From positions 62,001 to 126,000 of the forward strand of contig JAPDFW010000124.1 in the NCBI GenBank assembly GCA_028826165.1: a DNA stretch of 64,000 nt, in the 5' to 3' direction. The DNA is from Anaeramoeba ignava (lineage: Eukaryota > Metamonada > Anaeramoebidae). The notes beneath the pieces were generated by a model. It saw only the letters and a program-made list of their open reading frames with translations, did no database searches and was not told the origin of the DNA. The stretch's first letter is position 1. Every line of letters starts with the position of its first letter. Of the stretch, positions 48,245 through 58,533 are shown piece by piece. The position numbers and the translations under genes are program-made.

Positions 48245-50440
48245 CTCTTTTTTCAATTTTTAATAATAAATTTATTAATAGATTTAAATTTTATTCCAAT
48301 TTTATTTAATTTTATATATATTTTATTTAATTTTATTAAATTATTAATTATTCAAAAATTATTCAAAAATATTTATATTTTATTATTTAATTTTTTATTT
48401 AAATTTTTAATAATAAATTTATTAATAGATTTAAATTTTATTCCAATTTTATTTGATTTTATATATATTTTATTTAATATTATTAAATTATTTATTATTC
48501 AAAAATATTCAAAATTATTTATATTTTATTATTTAAATTTTTAATTCAATTTTTAATATTTAATAAAAAATTTTATTTCAAAAATTATATATATTTTATT
48601 TTATTTTTAAATTATTCATTATTCAAAAATATTCAAAATTATTTATATTTTATTATTTAATTTTTAATTCAATTTTTAATAATAAATTTGTTAATAAATT
48701 TAAATTTTATTTCAATTTTATTTAATTTTTATATACTTTATTAAATATTATTAAATTATTTATTATTCAAAAGTATTCAAAAATATTTATATTTTATTAT
48801 TTAATTTTTTAATTCAATTTTTAATAATAAATTTATTAATAAATTTAAATTTTATTCAATTTTTATTTATTTTATATAATTATTTTATTAAAATATTATT
48901 ATTATTTCAAAATTATTCAAAATATTTATATTTTATTATTTAAATTTTTATTTAAATTTTTAATAATAAATTTATTAATAAATTTTAAATTTTATTTTAT
49001 TTAATTTTATTATATATTTTTATTTTATTAAAAATTATTAATTATTCAAAATTATTCAAAATTATTTATATTTTTATTATTTAATTTTTTATTTCAATTT
49101 TTAATAATAAATTTATTTATAAATTTAAATTTTATTTCAATTTTATTTGATTTTATATATATTTTATTTAATATTATTAAATTATTTATTATTCAAAATT
49201 ATTCAAAAATATTTATATTTTATTATTTAATTTTTATTTAAATTTTTAATAATAAATTTATTAATAAATTTAAATTTTATTTCAATTTTATTTAATTTTA
49301 TATATACTTTATTAAATATTATTAAATTATTTATTATTCAAAAGTATTCAAAAATATTTATATTTTATTATTTAATTTTTAATTCAATTTTAATAATAAA
49401 TTTATTAATTAAATTTAAATTTTATTCCAATTTTATTTAATTTTTATATATATATTATTAAATATTATTAAATTATTAATTATTCAAAATTATTCAAAAT
49501 TATTTATATTTTATTATTTAATTTTTAATTAAATTTTTAATAATAAATTTATTAATAAATTTAAATTTTATTCCAATTTTATTTGATTTTATATATATTT
49601 TATTTAATTTTATTAAATTATTCATTATTCAAAAATATTTAAAAATATTTATATTTTATTATTTAATTTTTTATTTAAATTTTTAATAATAAATTTATTA
49701 ATAAATTTAAATTTTATTTCAATTTTATTTAATTTTATATATATTTTATTTAATATTATTAAATTATTTATTATTCAAAAATATTTAAAAATATTTATAT
49801 TTTTATTATTTAATTTTTTATTTAAATTTTTAATAATAAATTTATTAATAGATTTTCAAAAATTTTATTTAAATATATATTTATATTTTATTATTAAATT
49901 ATTAATTATTCAAAAAGTATTCAAAAATATTTATATTTTATTATTTAAATTTTTATTTAAATTTTTAATAATAAATTTATTAATAAATTTAAATTTTATT
50001 CCAATTTTATTTGATTTTATATATATTTTATTTAATTTTATTAAATTATTAATTATTCAAAATTATTCAAAATTATTTATATTTTATTATTTAATTTTTA
50101 TTTAAATTTTTAATAATAAATTTATTAATAAATTTAAATTTTATTTCAATTTTATTTGATTTTTATATAATAAATTATTAAAATTTTTATTCAAAATTAT
50201 TCAAAATTATTTATATTTTATTATTTAATTTTTATTTAAATTTTTAATAATAAATTTATTAATAAATTAAAATTTTATTCCAATTTTATTTGATTTTATA
50301 TATATTTTATTAAATATTATTAAATTATTAATTATTCAAAATTATTCAAAAATATTTATATTTTATTATTTAATTTTTTAATTCAATTTTTAATAATAAA
50401 TTTATTAATAAATTTAAATTTTATTCCAATTTTATTTAAT
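48245..50440. repeat. Satellite array, about 16 units of modal 145-147 bp
   Basis: Units carry the landmark TAATAATAAATTTATTAATA at about 48261, 48408, 48677, 48822, 48961, 49102, 49247, 49391, 49538, 49684, 49831, 49966, 50111, 50245 and 50391, plus a degenerate one near 48554. Spacing is 123-147 bp, most often 144-147. Each unit also has TTCAATTTTATTTGATTTT or a variant, and ATTATTCAAAAATATTCAAA. It fills the divergent gap between the CH/PH-like gene and the DZIP1-like gene. Confidence 0.93.
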
Positions 50441-50539
50441 TTGGATTCTTCCAGAAAAAAAATGAAAAATCAAAGTCAATTTTTAATGTTTTTGTTTTTG
50501 TTTTTTTTTTGTTAAATTTCATTTTTTCTTTTTTTTTAA

Positions 50540-51380
50540 ATGGTAAATTTAATTTGAATTTTTAATTTGAATTTTTAATTTGAATTTAATTTTCTAAAAT
50601 AGATTAATTTTACTCCAAAAAATTTAGATTTGAATTGGGAAAATATTTTAAACTTTCCAATTCAAGAATTCCAAAAAAATGTAAAAAGAAAAATGTCAAA
50701 AAAAATGTCAAAATTTTAAATTAAAATTTTAAATTAAAAATTGTTAAAAAAGAAAGTTGATAAATCTCTTTTATTAGGTTTAGAAGATCTTTATGTTCCT
50801 TTAATTAGATCTAAAATAAAAGAAACTGATTCAAATTGTTCTGTTAAAAATTTAATTAAACTTTTTCAAATAATTCAATATGTAATTGAATTTAAAGAGA
50901 ATTTAATTAATAAACAAAATTCAACTGAAAGTAAAAAGAAAAAAAAATAAAGAAAAAAAAATCCCGAATTCCAAATTTTTTTATTAAAATTTTTTTTTAT
51001 AATTAGATTTGGAAGAAATTAAAAATAAAATGAAAAATTTACAAGCAATTAATTCTAAATTAATTCAAGAAACTGAAGAAAATTTTATTCTTAGAAAAAA
51101 TCTTTATTCACTTGAGCAAATTAATTCAAAATTAGAAAGAAAACTTAATGTTGATTTCCAAAATAAAATTTCAAAATTAGAACAAAAAAATCAATTTGAA
51201 AAATTTCATTCTAAAGATGATTTAAATGAAGAAATTTTCCAAAAAACTTTAAAAAATTTAGAATTAAAATTTGATTTGGAACAATTAAATTTAATGATTC
51301 AAAGAAAAGACCAAAGAATAAAAGAACTTGAATGGGAAATTTTGTTTGTAAGAAACATTTTAACAAAAAATATAAATTGA
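50540..51380 (+). CDS. Small coiled-coil protein with DZIP1-like N-terminal domain, four exons
   Basis: Best model: exon 1 is only the ATG (50540-50542) followed at once by GTAAAT. Exon 2 is 50603-50680, exon 3 50753-50930 and exon 4 51007-51380, all joining in phase to 210 residues. The N-terminal part (NLDLNWENILNFPIQEF then NLIKLFQIIQYVIEF) resembles the Dzip-like N domain, where a tryptophan-containing motif and an LxKLFxxxQxxIEY motif recur. The C-terminal 120 residues are a heptad-rich coiled coil (LEQINSKLERKLNVDFQNKI). DZIP1 acts at the ciliary transition zone and basal body in animals. No C2H2 zinc finger is present, so the assignment is tentative. The alternative is an unrelated coiled-coil protein. 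An upstream ATG at about 50461 gives a short dead frame and was not used. Confidence 0.55.
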
Positions 51381-51390
51381 ATTTTGTTTT

Positions 51391-54300
51391 TCAATTTGAT
51401 ATTTTTTGCAAATAAATTTTCACTAAATTTTGAATTTGAACACTAAAAATTTTTGACAAATAAATTTCCTCAAAATTTTCAATTGAAAAACTAAGTTGAG
51501 CCAAGCAAATAATTGTATATTTTCTAATTTCTACATTTTCATCATAAACTAATTTCTTCAAAAAAAATAAAATCAACTTAATCTGTGAAGAAACTATTTG
51601 ATTTGAATTTGCAATTTTGATTGTTTGAATCAAAATTTCAAGAACAATTTTAATTGAAATGAAATGACGAGAAACTTGAAAATTTTTGGAAAATAAATTC
51701 CTGATAAATTGAGTTATAATTCCAAAAACTTTTGAAACATCAAGTTTTGAAATGATTAAAGTAATAACTTTTTTCAACATCCAAAATTGATTTTCATCTA
51801 AAAAATCTGTTTTTGATAAACTTGGCGATATTAATAATTGATTAACAATTTGTTGAGAATAATTCATGAAAAAATCTTCATTTTTTACAATTAAAATCTT
51901 CTTTAAAATCTCAAGAATAATTTCATCTTCATTTAAATCATGGAAATGATTATTTGTTCTTGATTTTCTTCGTTTTGAATTGGTTTTGATTCTTTTTATT
52001 AATGCTTGAATTATCTCCAAGAATTCTTCATCTTTTTTTGGTTGATTTTCTTCTGATAATATTTGTAATAACTGTCTAAGACTTGCTTCACAATTCTCAT
52101 TTCCTTTTTGAATCATATTTACTAAATACATTATAATTTTGTTTCTTTGGTTTTTCTTTGAGTTCATTATATTATTTGTTTTTGGGAAATCATTTTCAAT
52201 AAATTTTGTTCCTAGTTTTTCTAAATTTCCTCCAAATTCCTTTTCATTTCCCGTATTTTTTTGGAATTGATTCCATTCATTCTGGAAATTTGGTTCTTCT
52301 TTTCGTAAAATATGGGAAATTTTTGTTCTTAATTCATAAGAAAGAAGTGTTAAATTCTTGAAAAATAATTGAGAATCAAGTGTATAAATTGTTACGATTA
52401 TAAATTCTGTCATTTTCATTTCTTTTGGTTCTGGATTCTCTAAAAAAATTGATATTTTTTCCATTAGAGTATTGATTTTCATTTTGTTTTTCATTTCATT
52501 TTTGTCAAAAGATTTACACATTTCTTCAATAATTTCAGAAATTAATTGCAAAATGTTTAATTTTGATTTAATAGATTCAGCAGAAAGCAATTCTGTTAGG
52601 AAATCAAGGATAATTGATTCATCATAAATTGTTATAATTTTATGAATTAAAATATTTGCAATTTGTTTGATTAATTTGTTGTCATTTGATAGATATTCCA
52701 CAATTTGAGGAATTATTTTTTCAAGATAATTTTCCATTTGAATTTGATATTGATTAAAAAGTTCCATCAATATTTCCATACAAATTATAATAATGCTGAT
52801 TTCCTTACATTTCATATTATCAATTACTATTTGGATAATTCTATGTAATTGATTTTGATCCTGAATAATTTGTTGGATATATATTTTTAATTTATTAAAT
52901 GATTCTTTTTTTAGATTTAAATTTAATTTTGGATTTGAATTTGAATTTGAATTTGAATTTGATTTTGAATTTAAATTTAATTTTGAATTTGAATTTGAAT
53001 TTGAATTTGAATTTGAATTTGAATTTAATTTTGAATTTGAATTTAATTTTGATTTTGAATTTAAATTTAATTTTGAATTTGAATTTGAATTTGGATTTAA
53101 TTTTGATTTTGATTTTGATTTTGAATTCGAGAGAATATTGATTATATTAGTGATTGAGTCTTGTTTTTGATTGATTTTGCTTATTGAGGAAGTTATTTGA
53201 TAAATTTTTTTTTGGTTCAAATTTTGATTTTTAAATTGATTTTGATTTTGATTTTGATTTTGATTTTGATTTTGATTTTGATTTTGATTTTGATAATTGA
53301 TTGAATTCAATTTGAAGTTGTAAGAAATGGATCTTGGAGTATTTCTTTTAATTTTGATTAGATTTTCTTTTTGATTTTGATTTTCATTTTTAAATTCATT
53401 TTTAAATTGAATTTGATTTTCTTTTTTAAATTCATTTTTAAATTCATTTTGATTTTGATTTTTAAATTCATTTTGATTTTGATTTTGAATTTGATTTTGA
53501 TTTTTAAATTCATTTTGATTTTTAAATTCATTTTTAAATTGATTTTGAGTTTGATTTTGATTTTGATTTTGATTTTTAAATTCATTTTTAAATTCATTTT
53601 TAAATTGATTTTGATTTTGATTTTGATTTTGATTTTGATTTTGATTTTGATTTTTAAATTCATTTTTAAATTCATTTTTAAATTCATTTTTAAATTGAAT
53701 TTGATTTTGATTTTTAAATTCATTTTGATTTTTAAATTCATTTTTAAATTCATTTTTAAATTGATTTTGATTTTTAAATTCATTTTGATTTTGATTTTGA
53801 TTTTTAAATTCATTTTTAAATTCATTTTTAAATTCATTTTTAAATTCATTTTTAAATTGAATTTGATTTTGATTTTTAAATTCATTTTGATTTTTAAATT
53901 GATTTTTAAATTCATTTTTAAATTCATTTTTAAATTCATTTTTAAATTGATTTTGATTTTGATTTTTAAATTCATTTTGATTTTTAAATTGATTTTGATT
54001 TTTAAATTCATTTTGATTTTGATTTTGATTTTCTTTTTTAAATTGATTTTTAAATTTATTTTGATTTTGATTTTGATTTTGATTTTGATAATTGATTGAA
54101 TTCAATTTGAAGTTGTAAGAAATGGATCTTGGAGTATTTCTTTTAATTTTGATTGGATTTTCTTTTTGATTTTGATTTTGATTTTTAAATTGATTTTGAT
54201 TTTTAAATTGATTTTGATTTTGATTTTTAAATTCATTTTGATTTTTAAATTCATTTTGATTTTGATTTTTAAATTGAATTTGATTTGGAATTTGATTTGG

Positions 54301-55214
54301 AATTTGATTTGGATTTGAAGTTTCCTTGAATAATAAATCTTTTCTTATTGGAAGTGCCTCCTTTTCCATTAACAAATATTTTCTTGTTTTTTCATCTTGT
54401 TTCATCATTAATTCTCTTCCTGTTTCTGGGAAATGCTCCAAAAAAATCCACATTGCTTTCCTTGCTGTTTTTCTTGATTCTTTTTGAGAATCATGCAAGG
54501 AAACTGCTAATATTTCTTTGATATCATCTTCAAAAAAAAATAATTGATCTGTAGATAGTTTCCTCAAGAATAAATAGGTATATTTAATAGATTTTATTCT
54601 TAAATCTGGGTTATGAGAAATCATATTATTCTTAATATAAGGAATAATTTGAGGCACATTAATATTTTTGCAAACTTGTTTAATACAATTATGACATGAT
54701 TTGGAAATAACTTCGTTTCTTGATCCTGATGATTTGAATAAACTTGGAAATAAATTCTCAAATCCACTTTGGAATTGATTTCTCAAAACTCTTGATAAAT
54801 GAACAATAAAAAAACAAATTTGTTTAACTAAAGTAGAACGTAAATTTAAAACTTGCAAAGAAATTAAATTCAAACAACTTGAAATTAATTCTGGAAATTG
54901 ACCAAATTTTGGATAAATATCTCCATTTAAAATTCCATGAAATCGGATAATTCCTTCATGTCTAATAGACCATTGCTCATTTTTAAGTGAATTCTTAAAT
55001 TTGATAATTTCTTTTTCAAGTTCTTCTTTTGATCCAATCTAATTTTTTCAAAATAAAAAATGGAAAAGAAAAAAATGAATTTTAATTTTTTTTTCAAAAT
55101 AAAATTTACAAATATTTTTGAAACTTCTTCTCCAACTTTTTCCCAACCAATATGTTGAAAAGCTTCTTTTTTCCATTGGTTATTTTGATTATTTGAAATT
55201 TTTCCAAATTCCAT
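51391..55214 (-). CDS. CLASP: CLASP-family microtubule-associated protein, two exons
   Basis: Exon 1 (55214-55110, 35 residues) and exon 2 (55038-51391) join in phase to about 1,250 residues. The N-terminal 230 residues form a CLASP-type TOG domain of HEAT repeats (LVKQICFFIVHLSRVLRNQF, VISKSCHNCIKQVCKNINVP, ESRKTARKAMWIFLEHFPET). The middle, about 440 residues, is a low-complexity tract built from FKNQ, FKNE, NQ, SNSK and LNLN repeats. A block reading KIKRNTPRSISYNFKLNSI occurs twice in it. The C-terminal 520 residues are again helical-repeat-like (IVEYLSNDNKLIKQIANILI), consistent with the CLASP C-terminal TOG/CLIP-interacting region. CLASPs suppress microtubule catastrophe at plus ends and kinetochores. 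Its stop lies 10 bp from the DZIP1-like stop (convergent). The tract makes it prone to repeat-length error. Confidence 0.82.
52900..54300 (-). repeat. Low-complexity coding tract with 794-bp internal duplication (CLASP)
   Basis: Plus-strand (TTTTGATTTTTAAATTCA)-type units encode FKNQ/FKNE repeats. The 70-bp unique block containing GAATTCAATTTGAAGTTGTA occurs at about 53293-53366 and again at 54087-54160, nearly identical, marking a tandem duplication of about 794 bp. A second sub-tract (52910-53120) is built of TTTGAATTTGAA units encoding NSNSK-type repeats. Confidence 0.88.
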
Positions 55215-55430
55215 TTTTCTTTTTTTTTGATCAAAATTGGGATTTTTTTTTTAAAAAAAAAAGATTTGAAAAAAAACAAAAAAATGATCAATTAAATTTT
55301 GTTTTCTTTTTGAATAAAAGAAGAACAAAAATGCCAGAAAATAATAACAATAACAATAACATAAATCAATAAGAATAATCCAAACCAATAACATTTACAT
55401 TTGACTTTGAATTATTAAAGTAATAAAATA
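55215..55430. other. Upstream region of CLASP, no gene
   Basis: A/T-rich leader. A tiny plus-strand frame MPENNNNNNNINQ (55331-55372) lacks splice donors or any continuation and is not called. Confidence 0.5.
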
Positions 55431-56570
55431 TTGAAATAAAATTAAATAAATTTTTTATTAAATATTTATAATAATTATTAATATATTTTAATTATAATTT
55501 TAATTATAGATCTTTTTATATTATTATTTTAAATTAAAATATTGTAAGAAATCAAATAATTTCTATTAAAAATGTTGAAATAAAATTAACTAAATTTTTA
55601 TTAAATATTTATAATAATTATTAATTTATTTTAATTATAATTATAATTATAGATCTTTTTATATTATTATTTTAAATCAAAATATTGTAATAGATTTAAT
55701 AATTTCTATTAAAAATATTGAAATAAAATTAAATAAAATTTTTTATTAAATATTTATAATAATTATTAATTTGTTTTAATTATAATTATAATTATAGATC
55801 TTTTTATATTATTATTTTAAATCAAAATATTGTAATAAATTTAATAATTTTTATTAAAAATGTTGAAATAAAATTAAATAAATTTTTATTAAATATTTAT
55901 AATAATTTTTAATATGTTTTAATTATAATTATAATTATAGATCTTTTTATATTATTATTTTTAAATTAAAATATTGTAATAGATTTAAATAATTTTATTA
56001 AAAATATTGAAATAAATTTAAATAAAGGTGAAAATTTTTATTAAATATTTATAATAATTATTAATTTATTTTAATTATAATTTTAATTATAGATCTTTTT
56101 ATATTATTATTTTAAATTAAAATATTGTAATAAATTTAATAATTTTTATTAAAAATATTGAAATAAAATTAAATAAAAAAGGTGAAAAATTTTTATTAAA
56201 TATTTATAATAATTATTAATTTATTTTAATTATAATTATAATTATAGATCTTTTTATATTATTATTTTAAATCAAAATATTGTAATAGATTAAATAATTT
56301 TTATTAAAAATATTGAAATAAAATTAAATAAAAAAAGGTGAAAAATTTTTATTAAATATTTATAATAATTATTAATTTATTTTAATTATAATTATAATTA
56401 TAGATCTTTTTATATTATTATTTTAAATCAAAATATTGTAATAAATTTAATAATTTTTATTAAAAATATTGAAATAAAATTAAATAAAAAAGGTGAAAAA
56501 TTTTTATTAAATATTTATAATAATTATTAATTTATTTTAATTATAATTTTAATTATAGATCTTTTTTAAA
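55431..56570. repeat. Second satellite array, about 8 units of 143-156 bp
   Basis: Landmark ATTATAGATCTTTTTATATT recurs with AGATCT at about 55508, 55651, 55796, 55939, 56091, 56246, 56402 and 56557. The first four units are about 143-145 bp. The later ones are 152-156 bp because of an inserted AAAAAAGGTGA-type segment. The sequence differs from the 48-50 kb satellite. Confidence 0.93.
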
Positions 56571-57131
56571 TATTAGATTTACTTGAATATTAGAAGTAAA
56601 TTAAATAATTTTTTATTGATCTTTTTATTAATAATAAAAATTTTTTTTTCTTTTTTATTTAATTTTATTTCAATTAAAAAGGAGAAGCAAAAAAGAAAAA
56701 CAAAAAAATGGAAAGAAGAAAATGAATAAGAATAAGAAAATCAAAGAATTTCCTTTATTTTCTTTTTATTAATTATTGTAAAAAGAACTTTTTTTTTTTT
56801 AATTAAATATTGAACTAATAAAATTTTAATTAAAAAAAAATAAAAAAATTTTTTTCTTTTCTTTTTTTTTCTTTTTATTTTTAATTACTTTCCATTTATT
56901 TTTTAATAATAAAATGAATTAGATCTTATTAATTAAAAAAATTATAAATTAAAATAATTAAATAAAAATAATTAAAATAATTAAAAATGAAAATTTTTTT
57001 TTTCAATTTTTTTTTTACATTTTTTTTTTTGGATTGGATTGAAATTTTTTTAATTGTTTGTTTTTTTTGCTTGTTTAAAAAATATAAAAAAAACAAAAAC
57101 AACACATTAAAAAATTAAAATAATTGAAATA
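56571..57131. other. Gene-free A/T-rich stretch
   Basis: Poly-A/T blocks and short AAAGAAAA motifs. No supported frame, RNA gene or repeat structure. Confidence 0.55.
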
Positions 57132-57198
57132 TTAATACTTGGTTGTTTGTGGAGTCTATCTAAAAAATAGATAGAGTTCACAAACAACCAAGTATTAA
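57132..57198. ncRNA. Perfect-looking 30-bp stem hairpin (possible small-RNA precursor or inverted repeat)
   Basis: Left arm 57132-57161 and right arm 57169-57198 are reverse complements at 28 of 30 positions, with the first 20 bp perfect, around a 7-nt loop of mostly A. The stem includes TACTTGGTTGTTTGTG, clearly richer in G/C than all surrounding non-coding DNA. The type is uncertain: a transcribed hairpin RNA, a recombination or termination signal, or a relic of an inverted-repeat element are all possible. The structure itself is seen directly. Confidence 0.5.
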
Positions 57199-57204
57199 TT
57201 GTTT

Positions 57205-57335
57205 TAATTATTTGATTTGATTTGATTTGATTTGATTTGATTTGATTTGAGTTGATTTGATTTGATTTGTTGATTTGATTTAATTTGTTGATTTAAGTTG
57301 ATTTGATTTGATTTGATTTGATTTGTTTTGGGTAT
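57205..57335. repeat. (TTGAT)n pentamer array
   Basis: TTGAT pentamers with a few TTGTTGATTTGA breaks, immediately after the hairpin. Confidence 0.85.
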
Positions 57336-57640
57336 AAAATTATTCAAAAAGGAAATTAAAATTTTCATTAATTCAATTTTTGTTCCACCTTTCCAAATTT
57401 AAAAATAAAATAAAAACAAAACTCTTTTTTCTTTTTGTTTATTTCTTTTTAATTTTAAGATCACAAAAATAAAAAATAAAAAGGGGAATAAATTGACTTA
57501 AAAAATTTAAATTAAAATAAACATAAAAAACACGAAAGAAAATTAATAATTTATCTTTTTTTTTCCTTTTTAATTCAATAATAATAAAAATCAAAAAAAA
57601 ATAAAAGAAAAAAATTTTTCTCATTGATCATTTAAAATCC
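57336..57640. other. Gene-free A/T-rich stretch
   Basis: Poly-A/T blocks only. A short minus-strand frame here (57439-57624) is F/I/K-only and not credible. Confidence 0.5.
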
Positions 57641-58533
57641 AAAAAAAATTTCTCAATTCAATTTAATTTAATATTCAATTTTTATCCAATTTAATTCAAT
57701 TCAATTTAATATTTCACCCAATTCAATATTATTTAATATTCATTTAATATTTCAATATTTAAATTCAATATTTAATATTCAATTATTTTATTTAATATTC
57801 AATTCAATTCAAATTCAATATTTAATTCAATTTAATTAATTTTAATTTAATTCAATTTAAATTTAATATTAATATTATTTATTTAAATATTCAATATTTA
57901 ATTCAATTCAATATTTAATTTATTTCAATATTTATTTCATTCCAATTTCAAATTTCAATTCAATATTTCAATTCAATATTTATTCAATATTCAATTCAAT
58001 TTTCATTTATTTAATTCAATATTTATTCCGATATTTAATTCAATTTCAATTTAATTCAATATTTAATTCAATTCAATTTTCAATTTATTTATTCAATCAA
58101 AATTTAATTTCAATATTTAACACAATTTAATCAATATTTCAATTCAATATTTTTCAATTCAATTCAATTTAATATTTAATTCAATTCATTTTTAATTCAA
58201 TATTCAATATTTAATTCAATATTTAAATATTCAATTATTCAATGTTTGAATTTAATATTTGAATACAATTCAATATTTAATTTTAATATTTATTAATTCA
58301 ATTCAATATTTAATACCAATATTTAATTCATTTCAATTTTTAATTCAATATTTAATTCAATATTTATTTCAATATTTAATTTAATGTTCAATTTAATATT
58401 CAATTCAATATTTAATTCAATATTCATTTCAATATTTAATTCAATATTCATTTCAATATTTAATATTTAATTTAATTCAATATTTAATATTCAATATTTA
58501 TTTCAATATTTATTTCAATATTCAATTTAATAT
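57641..58533. repeat. Degenerate TTCAATATTTAA array downstream of ATG2
   Basis: Irregular TTCAATTCAA, AATATTTAATTCAA and ATTTCAATATT units fill the gap up to the ATG2 stop. The period is not fixed. No gene. Confidence 0.85.

Noticed and set aside
53358-54099. Long open frames overlapping the CLASP middle in other frames and on the opposite strand
   Set aside because: Pure I/L/F/K or N/K/M repeats created by the CLASP low-complexity tract. The CLASP frame is the one that joins two recognisable folded regions.
55331-55372. Short plus-strand frame MPENNNNNNNINQ
   Set aside because: Stops after 13 codons, has no GT donor before the stop and no downstream exon; the next kilobase is satellite.
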